A stretch of DNA of 64,000 nt from Gammaproteobacteria bacterium (GTDB lineage: Bacteria; Pseudomonadota; Gammaproteobacteria; Pseudomonadales; Azotimanducaceae): the NCBI GenBank assembly GCA_009837185.1, contig VXUA01000043.1, positions 1-64,000 on the forward strand, in the 5' to 3' direction. The notes beneath the pieces were generated by a model. That model ran no database searches and was not told the DNA's origin. It saw only the letters and a program-made list of their open reading frames with translations. Below are positions 1 through 7,690 of the stretch, piece after piece. The position numbers and the translations under genes were made by a program. Position 1 is the stretch's first letter, and every line of letters starts with the position of its first letter.

Positions 1-2
1 CC

Positions 3-2441
3 GTGGATGAGGATACGGTAGCTGTCAGGATTAAAGCTCGAGGTCGCCCTGATGCTCGCTTTGCGTACTTAGATGGCGCGGTCAAGATCAAAGAAGTTGC
101 TGGGGAGAAAGTGAGAAACTTGTTTGCAATGGGGACTGCAAACTACATATTTCATCCTAGGTTTGTCGTTCTTACTTCTGGAATTAAGTGGTATCCGAAT
201 TCCGGTGCTGCAACTGGTGAAGACGATTGGGAAGTACGACCAAGAGATTTGTACAACATTGATCTCACCGTGTCCGTACCTAAAAACTGGCTAGTCGCAG
301 GACCTGGGCATCGTGAATCAGTGTCCACTGATGATCGAAGAAAATCAAAGTATCGAATTGCACCGAAGAATCCCGTTCCCGAAATCGCATTAGTAAGCTC
401 GAAGTTCAAACGTGCTAGTGCTTTGGTACAAGATGTTGAGTTCGAAGTACTTTTCGCCAAACAACATCAACGCAGATTTCGAGATATGAGTGAAATCGAA
501 AAATCGATCAAGACTCGAATTGCAAGTTTGCTCTTTCATAACAAAAAACAAGGATTTATATATCCTTACGAGCAATTTTCTCTAGTCGAGGTTCCTACGT
601 ACCTTCGAGTGTATGGAGGCGGTTGGAACATGGACACGATTATGGGACCGCCAGGCATGGTGTTGATGAGAGAATCCTCACTCCCGAATACCAACGTCTC
701 GATTGACGACGAATTGGATTTTCAAGCCATTGTTGAAAGTCTCTATGCAAACGTGCCAGACGACTACGGGAGTTCTGAAGAACTAATGCTGTCTTCTAGG
801 TTTCATGCCTCGGACTTTTCTACATACTTTAAGGGCAATGTTTTTGGCGAAGACCCAACGATTGGGTTTGCTCGAAACTTCGTTGCGTATCAAATTTCAC
901 CCGCAGGACCAGAAGCGATAGTTTTAAGTTGCGTGATTGAAGAGATCGCACAACGTATAGTGTTTGACCGAAGCATATTTATGCCTGACCACATAGGTAC
1001 CAGTGCAGGGCGATCGTTTATTTTTGAGGTGGCCCTGAAAAATGCGAAAAGAAGCGTTTATGATCTGTTCGACTTTAATCAAATCAACCCCAAGCAGAGC
1101 CGCGAAGAGTTAGCTTTGTTACATCAAGCGGCGGATACTGAAGTGTGGAATGATCTTGAACGGTTTGCTTTGGGCGAACTTAAATTTAAACATGCTCCAC
1201 AAAGGTCGTCTCGAGTAATTCGTCTGAAGTCTGCTGCAATGTCGAAGCTTGTGGTCGAGTTATTGAGGAAGGATTCAACCGCTCGTCTACTGGCACACCT
1301 TGCGAACCAACAAAGAGGAACGCCATACAGCTACGAAGATTTGATCGTCGTGGCTAAAGAAATTGATATAGACCTAGAAAAGTCTCTCGGGAATTGGCTG
1401 AACACGAAAGGACTGCCTGGCTTCATCCTAGCGGAGCCAACAATCAAACGATTACCCGACGATTCTTATCAGACCCCAGTGTTCGAAGCTAGTGTAACCG
1501 TCCATAATACTGAATCGGTTGATGGTTTTACAAAGGTATCGTGGCTCCACAAACAACCGGTTGGGCGCGAGCGCGAGCACACTAGGGGTTTTTCAAAAGC
1601 ATTTTTAGTTCGCGGTAACGGATCCGTGCGAATATCGATGGTAAGTCACTGGCCGCGACCGATCGACGTTATATATCTTGAACCATATCTCTCACTGAAT
1701 CACGATGCTGTTCGGATTGATATTCCAGCCCACTTCAACGTGGATACGATCGTTAATGAGGAACTCAGTTCAGGTACTCGAACCTACGCCACAGATATTG
1801 ACTGGTCGCTTCCAGATAGCCCCGAAATAATTGTAGATGATTTGGATGACGGGTTCGAGATTGTCTATGAGAATTCCCCTAGGACGACGATTCCATTTGT
1901 TTCATTCGCACGTGATTTACTTGGGATATCGGTGGAGGAAGCATGGGATCACGGGCTGCCGATCTATGTACCAGAACGCGGTGTCCAACCAACAAAACAA
2001 AGATGGGTAAGACTGTCTGATCCCAGGGCGTTTGGTAAGTATCGACGCACTTACGCCTTTGTTTCCGCGGGCAAAGCGGATCGTCCTTCTTACGCCAAGT
2101 TTAAAGCTCGCTTATCCACGACGGGACGATGGCGGTTGGATTATCACGTGCCCGTCGAAGCGTTAAGTCTAAATGTTCGAGAAACAGCCATTCTGCGAAG
2201 TCAGGAAATACCCACAGATTGGTACGAAAGATTTACACCTGGGAAAACGACAATCGAGGTTCGGATCGGCGAGAATAGGGAAGTAATCGAATTCGATGCA
2301 CCAGCTGCAGAGTATGGCTGGAATACGATCGGTGAATTCGATGTGGGCTTCGAGCACACGGAAGTTTGGATTTTGGGGGCGTCAGACCGACAAACGACTT
2401 ATGCGGACGCTATTCGGTGGGTGCCATTGAAAGATATGTAA
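3..2441 (+). CDS. M1 aminopeptidase-like protein without zinc site, with golvesin-like C-terminal domain (5' truncated)
   Basis: The reading frame is open to the left edge, so the N-terminus lies outside the window; 812 residues are visible. Residues about 185-225 carry the 'YPYEQFSLVEVPTYLR' and 'YGGGWNMD' motifs seen in M1-type aminopeptidase modules attached to or next to ABC permeases. 'SLGNWLNTKGLPGF' near residue 470 is another M1 hallmark. Where HExxH is expected (about residues 308-320) the sequence is 'CVIEEIAQRIVF', so zinc-dependent catalysis is unlikely. The last 130 residues ('GRWRLDYHVP', 'GWNTIGEFD', 'YADAIRWVP') resemble the golvesin/xanthan-lyase CBD-like beta domain. By analogy with such modules an ABC permease or ATPase may lie upstream, but this cannot be seen. 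Family assignment is from recalled motifs; function is not established. Confidence 0.6.
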   Translation: MDEDTVAVRIKARGRPDARFAYLDGAVKIKEVAGEKVRNLFAMGTANYIFHPRFVVLTSGIKWYPNSGAATGEDDWEVRPRDLYNIDLTVSVPKNWLVAGPGHRESVSTDDRRKSKYRIAPKNPVPEIALVSSKFKRASALVQDVEFEVLFAKQHQRRFRDMSEIEKSIKTRIASLLFHNKKQGFIYPYEQFSLVEVPTYLRVYGGGWNMDTIMGPPGMVLMRESSLPNTNVSIDDELDFQAIVESLYANVPDDYGSSEELMLSSRFHASDFSTYFKGNVFGEDPTIGFARNFVAYQISPAGPEAIVLSCVIEEIAQRIVFDRSIFMPDHIGTSAGRSFIFEVALKNAKRSVYDLFDFNQINPKQSREELALLHQAADTEVWNDLERFALGELKFKHAPQRSSRVIRLKSAAMSKLVVELLRKDSTARLLAHLANQQRGTPYSYEDLIVVAKEIDIDLEKSLGNWLNTKGLPGFILAEPTIKRLPDDSYQTPVFEASVTVHNTESVDGFTKVSWLHKQPVGREREHTRGFSKAFLVRGNGSVRISMVSHWPRPIDVIYLEPYLSLNHDAVRIDIPAHFNVDTIVNEELSSGTRTYATDIDWSLPDSPEIIVDDLDDGFEIVYENSPRTTIPFVSFARDLLGISVEEAWDHGLPIYVPERGVQPTKQRWVRLSDPRAFGKYRRTYAFVSAGKADRPSYAKFKARLSTTGRWRLDYHVPVEALSLNVRETAILRSQEIPTDWYERFTPGKTTIEVRIGENREVIEFDAPAAEYGWNTIGEFDVGFEHTEVWILGASDRQTTYADAIRWVPLKDM

Positions 2442-2549
2442 GGTTTTGAAATTAGAATCTTCCAGTTTTCACAATGTACCCAAGGAGTATATCAAAAATT
2501 AAGTTTGACTTTTTATGTGAATAAGGTCGATAATCTACCAATGCAGGCA
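2442..2549. other. Short AT-rich spacer left of the IS island
   Basis: This 108-bp stretch separates the M1-like gene from the first insertion sequence. I see no coding remnant of the second IS3 element here, although one would be expected if the first IS had simply inserted into it. A deletion to the left of the IS is therefore likely. Confidence 0.4.
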
Positions 2550-2571
2550 TGGAGTGTGCACTAGTTAGTGG
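2550..2571. repeat. Left terminal inverted repeat of the IS3 element
   Basis: The 22 bases beginning TGGAGTGTGCACTAG are the exact reverse complement of positions 3876-3897. Confidence 0.9.
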
Positions 2572-2677
2572 ACAACAAAGAATTTGTTGTTGAGCCGGTG
2601 GGAATGTGGGGAACTCGGCAGAGTTGTCCACATTTCCATGGGCTACGTACCTTCGATTGTTTGAACGATTATTCATA

Positions 2678-3539
2678 CTAAGCTGCTTTCCTCTCGGTAT
2701 GTGCATGTTCAAATTCCACGGGCGACCGAAAATCTAAGGCCGAGTGTAACCGGGTTCGATTATAGAAGCCTTCAATGTACTCAAAGATTTTCAATTCCGC
2801 TTCCGACCGCGTCGCGAAGCACCGACGCCGTTGCTGGTGAATCAACTCCTTTTCCAACGACGCAAAGAAACTCTCGGCCATGGCATTGTCGTAACAGTCT
2901 CCCACCGACCGCGCCCATGGACTGCGTGATATTCGCCGCTTGGCAGACCGCCTGAAACGTCGTGGAGGTATACTGCGAACCGCGATCTGAATGATGAATG
3001 ACGCCCTGTTGAGGACTCCGTTCCGAGATCGCTTTTTGCAGTGCTCGTACCATCATCTCGGAACTCTGACGCGCACTGGTCGACCAACCCACGATCCGGC
3101 GCGAAAACACATCTTTGATGACTGCTAAATACAACGTCCCTTCCTGCGTCGGGACATAGGTCGCATCCGCCACCCAGATTTGGTTCGGTCGGTCCGCTCG
3201 AAATTCCCGTTTGACGAGATCGCTCGCCACCGTCGAGCCGTCCGCGCGCGTCGTGTTGATGCGACCGCGTCGAGCGCCACCCCGGATTCCCGCGGCGGCC
3301 ATCAAACGCAAGATTCGTCGTGGGCTCACCCGGAGCCCGGATCGCCGTAAGACTGCTCGAATTCGATGCACTCCATAGCGACCATGAGAGTCCTCATAAA
3401 TCTGTTGAATGCGAGGTAACAGTTGGCGATCCGCGTGCGCCCAGCGCGACGGTCCGCGTCGCAACCAAGAGTAATACCCGCTACGGGAAACGCGCAACAC
3501 GTAGCACATGGTTGAAATGCGAAATTCGGCCTGGTGCAC
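2678..3539 (-). pseudogene. IS3-family transposase OrfB (DDE integrase), frameshifted
   Basis: OrfB carries an N-terminal HTH-like segment ('RVSRSGYYSWLRR', 'YGVHRIRAVLRRSGL') followed by an rve integrase core. The first catalytic Asp is in 'IWVADATYV' and the second in 'HHSDRGSQYTS'. The frame then breaks near 2898-2908: frame one reads into '...GAVGGRLLRQCHG', while the proper continuation 'GDCYDNAMAESFF', with the catalytic Glu, is in another frame and runs to the stop at 2678. The local sequence GTCGGTGGGAGACTGT has about four bases more than a GTCGGAGACTGT expectation. The two halves together make a normal-length OrfB. Unless rescued by slippage the enzyme lacks its third acidic residue; a sequencing error is the alternative. 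Confidence 0.85.
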
Positions 3540-3541
3540 CT

Positions 3542-3838
3542 TTATGAACTCGAAGACCGGTCGGGGGTCTCGATCGTCTTCTTGGCGAACCAGGCCGCGG
3601 CCTTTGCTAAGATCGCTTTTTCTTCTTCAAGCTTCGCCAGCTTCCGCTTCACCTGCCGCAACTCGCGGCGCAGTTCCACCTCCTCAGACGGTACGGTACC
3701 ATTGGCGGCGGCGATCCAACTCCGGATCGTCGGTTCCGTCGGCTCAAACTCTCGAGCTAACGATGCCGTACTGCGGCCCGCACGAGCTAACTTGACAATC
3801 TGTTCTCGATACTCGGCAGGATAATGCTTCCTGGACAT
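3542..3838 (-). CDS. IS3-family transposase OrfA
   Basis: A 98-residue protein with an N-terminal helix-turn-helix ('YPAEYREQIVKLARAG', 'SLAREFEPTEPTIRSWI') and a C-terminal leucine-zipper-like helix ('ELRRELRQVKRKLAKLEEE', 'ILAKAAAWFAKK'). In IS3 elements OrfA binds the ends and is fused to OrfB by programmed -1 frameshifting to make the OrfAB transposase. OrfB here lies in the -1 frame and begins at the OrfA stop, consistent with that arrangement. An upstream GAGGAGG-like run (complement of 3847-3853) provides a ribosome site. Confidence 0.85.
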   Translation of the reverse strand: MSRKHYPAEYREQIVKLARAGRSTASLAREFEPTEPTIRSWIAAANGTVPSEEVELRRELRQVKRKLAKLEEEKAILAKAAAWFAKKTIETPDRSSSS

Positions 3839-3875
3839 AATTGTTTCCTCCTCTAAAAAAGAAAATTAAATTATG

Positions 3876-3897
3876 CCACTAACTAGTGCACACTCCA
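3876..3897. repeat. Right terminal inverted repeat of the IS3 element
   Basis: Exact reverse complement of positions 2550-2571, ending CTAGTGCACACTCCA. It lies just upstream of orfA on the minus strand, as usual for IS3-family ends. Confidence 0.9.
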
Positions 3898-4164
3898 AGG
3901 AGCTGGAGAAGGAACTGGCGCGTACCCGTAGGGAGTTGGATTTTTTAAAAAAAGCTTCCAGTTACTTCGCCTCACAGCAGTCCAACGGTATGCGCTCATA
4001 GATCGATGGCGCGAACGTTTTTCGGTCGTGTTCATGTGTACTCGGTTGGGCGTGACGCGGAGCAAGTACTATGCATGGCGCGACCAAGGTCGAGAGTCAA
4101 AACGAGCTCGTTCGGATCGTCGTCTCTTGGTGATGATTCGCAGTCTGCATCAGGAATGGGACGG
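3898..4164 (+). pseudogene. Remnant of a second IS3-family element: OrfA 3' end and OrfB 5' part
   Basis: On the plus strand, translation from 3900 gives an OrfA tail ('ELEKELARTRRELDFLKKAS') ending in TAG near 4003. A TTTTTTAAAAAAAGC slippery stretch lies inside it, as used for -1 frameshifting in this family. The OrfB start follows in the shifted frame ('YALIDRWRERFSVVFMCTRL', 'GVTRSKYYAWRDQGRESK', 'MIRSLHQEWDG'). It is cut on the left by the first IS3 element and on the right by the IS110 element. The reading frame resumes beyond that element at 5865. This element is different from the one at 2550-3897. Confidence 0.8.
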
Positions 4165-4241
4165 ACTTACTACCTTTTTGCAAGGCTATTTTCAAGATTT
4201 TCCACATTCTTTTGAAAATTCTCCGGTTGTAGATTGATATC

Positions 4242-4261
4242 TTGGGAGGCTCTGCCCCCAA
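4242..4261. other. Stem-loop in the downstream end of the IS110 element
   Basis: TTGGG-A-GG / CC-CCCAA with loop CTCTG: seven base pairs with one bulged A. It lies in the non-coding region 3' of the transposase and may be part of an end structure or of a terminator. No T-tract follows closely. Confidence 0.35.
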
Positions 4262-4367
4262 TCTCCCGAAGTACGAGACATCTGCTCAAATAAGGTAAGG
4301 GGCGGTAAAATTGCCGTCGCGGAACCCAGAATTGGATAGTCCGTACCTTAATCAAATAATGTGTGCA

Positions 4368-5618
4368 TTACGACTCGGTCGCGGGGTTCTGGTACAACGT
4401 ACCGTTGTTCAACATCGCGCAGGCGACGTATAACAGACGATCCACGATCGACCGTAATGCACGACCATGGGTATGTCCTTTCGCGCGTAGTCTTTGGTAC
4501 TTTTCTCGACAGACCGAGTCGTGGATCATCGCGACTCGCCCCCAGTGATAGACACTATCGCTGAGTTGCCTATTGGCAGTGCGACGGCGTTGCACGCGCC
4601 GATACTTTCCCGAACTTTTCGTCACGGGTGCGACCCCGGTTAAACATCGCAAGGCTTGATAATCGCGGTTTCGGATGACGCTACCCGCTTCTCCGAACAA
4701 CGTTGCGAGAACTGTTTTGCCGACACCTGGCATAGAGGCGAGAATGGCTTCATCAGTCGGTCGCGCCGGCTCCTCAGTCGCTGGGTTAGCAACGTCATGC
4801 AATGCGTTTACCCGCGCGTCCAACTGCTCTGCTATTTGTTGCTCCAAGGTCTGTATTTGCTTGTTGACCAGGTGCATTTGCTCCCAGAGCATCGTCAGCT
4901 CTTGTTGTCGCGCAGTCATCACGTATTGCGGAATCGGCAATGGCTCTGCGCGTAATTGTTCGAGTATTGCTGAGGCTTTAAAACGTCGCATACGATGCTG
5001 CTTGAGAATCGTTACTACCGTACTCACTCGGGTCTGATGTGCTTTTTGTGGGTTGGGTATCCGATGCCACAGAGTCGCCGCAAAGGGGCTCGCTAAGTGG
5101 TCCCCGAACATCGTTTCAAAACTCGGAAAATATTCCTCGAGAAGTTGTCGAATCTGAGTAATCAGCGCACTTCTCGTCGTCCCGAAAGCGTTCCGCCGCC
5201 GGTTTCGCAGACGCAGTTGCATCGTGTCTTCGTCTTCGATCTCCACCGGTCGTACCAAATGTGGTTCCAAGCACAACGCAGTGACTAACAAGAGGGCCTC
5301 GCGCCGATCATCCTTAGCGCCCGCAGGGTAATGTCGGTCGCGGAATCGGTCCAACTGTATCGGATTGATGGCATAGACTTCATAGCCCAAGGTTTGGCAA
5401 CTCTTCACGACCGAACCGACCGAAGTTTCCAACACGATGCCGATACGTTCGGATGGCGCGTGTCGCGTCTTTTCGGCCAACCAAGCAGCCAGTTGCTGAA
5501 ATCCAGCGCCAGAGTGCGGAATCACGGTTTCACCACGGGTTTGCCGCTCGCGATCTACTAAACAAATCTGATGGTGCGATTTGCTCCAATCAAGTCCCAC
5601 GAACCATTGTAGTTCCAT
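4368..5618 (-). CDS. IS110-family transposase (DEDD recombinase)
   Basis: The start at 5618 is chosen because AGGAG lies 8 bases upstream and homology begins at 'MELQWFVGLDWSK', giving 416 residues. The N-terminal RuvC-like DEDD domain shows Asp10 ('GLDWSK'), Glu64 ('VLETSVG') and Asp104 ('AKDDRREA'). The fourth acidic position, usually Asp in a K-x-D-x-x-D motif, is Glu107. A long coiled segment (about 235-270) joins to the C-terminal Transposase_20 domain with 'SMPGVGKTVLATLFGEAG' and 'CLTGVAPVTKSSGK', whose Ser336 would be the nucleophile. The whole gene is intact. Known members recombine DNA guided by an RNA encoded in the element's non-coding end. Confidence 0.9.
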   Translation of the reverse strand: MELQWFVGLDWSKSHHQICLVDRERQTRGETVIPHSGAGFQQLAAWLAEKTRHAPSERIGIVLETSVGSVVKSCQTLGYEVYAINPIQLDRFRDRHYPAGAKDDRREALLLVTALCLEPHLVRPVEIEDEDTMQLRLRNRRRNAFGTTRSALITQIRQLLEEYFPSFETMFGDHLASPFAATLWHRIPNPQKAHQTRVSTVVTILKQHRMRRFKASAILEQLRAEPLPIPQYVMTARQQELTMLWEQMHLVNKQIQTLEQQIAEQLDARVNALHDVANPATEEPARPTDEAILASMPGVGKTVLATLFGEAGSVIRNRDYQALRCLTGVAPVTKSSGKYRRVQRRRTANRQLSDSVYHWGRVAMIHDSVCREKYQRLRAKGHTHGRALRSIVDRLLYVACAMLNNGTLYQNPATES

Positions 5619-5864
5619 TAAAATGCTCCTGAATTGTGAGTCAATTTTTGACAATTCGGTAATTGCAATGTGGATCGTTCCCTATACCGGCGTTCAACGA
5701 CGCTTACTAACTACTAGATCTCTATTGCAATGGTGCGTTGCCGTGGCACATGCCCGTCCATGGTGATCTAAAGGCACAAGGATCTTGATGGTTGGTCACG
5801 GCCGCACACCGAATTGCGTTTCCTAGTTTGTTGCCTAGTTAATGCTAATGCGTAATGGTATAGG
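5619..5864 (-). ncRNA. Candidate IS110 bridge RNA region
   Basis: In the IS110 group the guide (bridge) RNA is encoded in the non-coding end upstream of the transposase. Here 5797-5810 pairs with 5732-5745: GGTG-tgcg-GCCGTG against CACGGC-aacg-CACC, ten base pairs around a symmetric 4x4 internal loop, closing a 51-nt interior segment. A second small GATC/GATC pairing lies inside, and two copies of the palindrome ATTGCAAT (5662-5669, 5724-5731) flank the 3' side. Stem plus internal loops is the architecture expected of a bridge RNA. Transcript ends and guide loops are not assigned. Confidence 0.45.
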
Positions 5865-6003
5865 GATCTTGGGCTATCGGCGCATGCATGCCTGTTTGCA
5901 GCAGCGATATGGAGAATGCGTGGGCCGGTGCCGAGTGCGGCGGTTGATGGCTACGGCGGGGATCATGGGTATTCCCAAGAAACGTCGGCGGGGAGTGTCA
6001 TAA
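5865..6003 (+). pseudogene. Second half of the IS110-interrupted IS3 OrfB remnant
   Basis: The frame reads 'GILGYRRMHACLQQRYGE', 'GRCRVRRLMATAGIMGIPKK' and stops after 'RRRGVS'. This matches the HTH_21-like segment that follows 'HQEWDG..YG' in IS3 OrfB proteins, so it continues the fragment that ends at 4164. The DDE catalytic core that should follow is missing, so the remnant was already truncated on the right or lost sequence later. Confidence 0.78.
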
Positions 6004-6159
6004 ATTACGTGCTCAGACCCCCTAATCAACATTCTGAACGCGGATAAATGAATTATCTTAACAGTTTTATGAACTATATGGTTAGAATGTTGACATAAAC
6101 TAAACAAAGACTCTTAAGAACTAGACGTTTTTTTAGGGAATTTAGGAGCAGATGCGATT

Positions 6160-7032
6160 ATGGCAGAACAGTTATACAAGATTGGAAAAGTGTCCGAATT
6201 GACTGGCTTGTCTGTCGAACGCTTACGCATGTGGGAACAGCGCCACGAAATTCGTCCGACAAAGAAAGTTAACCGAATCCGTTTTTACGATGACGATCAA
6301 TTGACAAAACTCACATTGATCAAGGAGCTCATTGATCAGGGTTTTTCGATTGGTGAACTTAAAGATTTGTCGGTTAACGAACTCAAACCATTACTTGGAC
6401 GACCAACAAAGTTCAATCATGATTCAGAACTCTCTATAGTTCTTGTAGGAGACACTTGGAACTTTGAAGATTCAAAATCGTCATCTCGGTACGACTTGTC
6501 GGCTCGATTTCTTACGCTTGAATCGTACTGGGAATGGGCCACAAACGAACCACATGTTAATTACGATGCGCTCGTACTCTTGATAACAAGTTTAAATGTG
6601 GAGAAAATTGACGAGATGACATCTGCGTCAAACGTACCGGTGTTTGTCGTTTACAAGTATGCAAGCGAATCGGATCTCGAATGTGCTCGAGAAGCAAGCA
6701 TTTATGCTGCGAAAATGCAAGACACAGACTGGCAATCAATGATTGATACTATCTTTGATCATGTTGTTGTAACCGAGGATGACTCTTACACGGAATATAG
6801 GTGTTTTGACGATGAGCAGTTAGAACACTTGAGACGTTGTCAAACGAACGAAAGGGTGGAACCAGAAGATTTCGTCGAGATTATTTATCGGCAACGCGCC
6901 ATGATCGATCATCTCAGTCGTACGACCGACAGCGCAGTAGACATTGCTGTCGTAGAAGCAGTAAAAACCGCCGAAAATTCAATGGAACGAGCGCTACAGT
7001 CAATCTCGGATAAGCACCAATTGCTCGTGTAG
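6160..7032 (+). CDS. MerR-family transcriptional regulator, MlrA/CarH-like layout
   Basis: A 290-residue protein. Residues 6-75 form a MerR winged helix-turn-helix ('YKIGKVSELTGLSVERLRMW', then 'RFYDDDQLTKLTLIKELIDQ'), where the 'MWEQRH..R..R' pattern is that of the MlrA/CarH subgroup. The remaining 215 residues occupy the place of the cobalamin-binding region, but I do not see the B12 motif DxHxxG. Instead there is a Rossmann-like pattern ('LSIVLVGDTWNF', 'YDALVLLITSLN', 'VPVFVVYKYASE'). A ligand-free receiver-like fold is possible. TTAGGAG upstream acts as ribosome site. The gene stands alone between the IS island and a probable small RNA. Target genes are unknown. Confidence 0.75.
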   Translation: MAEQLYKIGKVSELTGLSVERLRMWEQRHEIRPTKKVNRIRFYDDDQLTKLTLIKELIDQGFSIGELKDLSVNELKPLLGRPTKFNHDSELSIVLVGDTWNFEDSKSSSRYDLSARFLTLESYWEWATNEPHVNYDALVLLITSLNVEKIDEMTSASNVPVFVVYKYASESDLECAREASIYAAKMQDTDWQSMIDTIFDHVVVTEDDSYTEYRCFDDEQLEHLRRCQTNERVEPEDFVEIIYRQRAMIDHLSRTTDSAVDIAVVEAVKTAENSMERALQSISDKHQLLV

Positions 7033-7068
7033 CATTCTCAATTTGTTTAGGTAAAATCTTAACAAAAC

Positions 7069-7096
7069 TTGAACAACATCAAAATTTCAGTATAGT
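7069..7096 (+). promoter_or_regulatory. Sigma70-type promoter for the candidate small RNA
   Basis: TTGAAC (7069-7074), 16-bp spacer, TATAGT (7091-7096); predicted start near 7103. The match is close to consensus and no protein-coding frame follows, which supports an RNA gene. Confidence 0.6.
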
Positions 7097-7102
7097 ATTC
7101 AC

Positions 7103-7380
7103 TTTAAAACGGAAAGGATTGCGTGTCAGAGTTCGATACATCGAAAAAATTTCACAACAGGATTTTGTCATGCAACCAACCATTCCGATCGACCGGGGGT
7201 GCTCAAGGATGAGCAACTCTTAACGCCATGGAGGTCTCCGGACATGGAAGGCGCGAACCCGGCCGGTTCTCTTTCAGTTTGTCAATCGGCAAACGCGACA
7301 CAGACTACTACGACCACTTTGAGAGGTATCACGCAGAAGAAGAGTCGTTTCGTTAGATAGAACGACACGACTCTTCTTTT
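7103..7380 (+). ncRNA. Candidate small RNA with GGA-loop hairpins (CsrB/RsmZ-like)
   Basis: The stretch between a good promoter and a strong terminator holds no convincing ORF. Seven GGA triplets occur in its first 150 bases. At least two sit in hairpin loops: TGCTC-AAGGAT-GAGCA (7200-7215), with the canonical ANGGAN hexaloop recognised by CsrA/RsmA, and ACAA-CAGGATT-TTGT (7154-7168). A third hairpin, CCATG...CATGG (7226-7247), exposes a GGA in a 12-nt loop. Such RNAs sequester CsrA in Gammaproteobacteria. 6S, 4.5S, tmRNA and RNase P signatures were looked for by eye and not seen. Identity as a Csr-type RNA is an inference. Confidence 0.45.
7337..7380 (+). terminator. Strong rho-independent terminator
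   Basis: An 18-bp stem (7337-7354 with 7361-7378, one T-C mismatch, loop AGATAG) ends in TTTT. It is the strongest hairpin I noticed in the window and would end the candidate small RNA. Confidence 0.8.
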
Positions 7381-7690
7381 CTGATAAGACTCTACGCGAC
7401 CGCGCAGTCTATATATCGCTCTGACGCTTAGTCTTACATTCGCTTGGATGTTATGGACAGCGTGACCTGAATCTGATCGACGAAGCGGTTCAGGCGACGC
7501 GCGATGCCACAGAAAAATACTGCTTCAATCAGAATTTCTTGCGGTTTTTAAAGATTTTTAAAAATTTTCGTCATTTTATCACTTGTATCGACCACAAAGT
7601 GTTTAACATGTAGCTCTCAACTACTTGTTATCGAGATTTTCTCTTCGGTCAAAATTACTTTGTTCAGTTACTCGTTGCTATTCGCTGGAT
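7381..7690. other. Non-coding region upstream of smc
   Basis: About 310 bp without a convincing gene. The last 130 bp are AT-rich (runs of T and A around 7545-7575) and probably hold the smc promoter, but no clear -35/-10 pair stands out. The open frame that extends upstream from smc to 7625 is not supported by homology. Confidence 0.4.

Larger units (their letters stand above)
2550..3897 (-). mobile_element. IS3-family insertion sequence, complete ends, frameshifted transposase
   Basis: The 1348-bp element is bounded by perfect 22-bp terminal inverted repeats that start TGGAGTGTGC and end GCACACTCCA, fitting the TG...CA ends of the IS3 family. It carries orfA and orfB on the minus strand. 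The flanks (GCA on the left, AGG on the right) show no obvious target duplication. With the missing left half of the neighbouring IS3 remnant, this suggests a rearrangement after insertion. The orfB frame is broken (see that entry), so the copy is probably not autonomous. Confidence 0.88.
4165..5864 (-). mobile_element. IS110-family insertion sequence inserted inside an IS3-family orfB
   Basis: Borders are inferred from the host gene. OrfB of the second IS3 reads '...HQEWDG' up to 4164 and resumes as 'ILGYRRMHACLQQRYGE' from 5865. Joining 4164 to 5865 restores one continuous IS3 reading frame, with a shared GG at both borders. The element would be about 1.7 kb with no visible terminal inverted repeats, as expected for IS110. 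It has about 246 bp of non-coding DNA upstream of the transposase and about 203 bp downstream. Exact ends could differ by a few bases because IS110 recombination shares a short core. Confidence 0.72.

Noticed and set aside
2547..3900. Target-site duplication of the IS3 element
   Set aside because: Three bases on the left (GCA) and right (AGG) do not match; no convincing duplication.
6090..6118. TTGACA upstream of the MerR-type gene as a promoter
   Set aside because: The -35 is perfect but the hexamer 17 bp downstream (CTTAAG) is a poor -10; not listed as a feature.
7103..7380. 6S RNA, 4.5S RNA, tmRNA or RNase P RNA
   Set aside because: None of the conserved sequence blocks of these RNAs were visible by eye; the GGA-hairpin pattern fits Csr-type RNA better.
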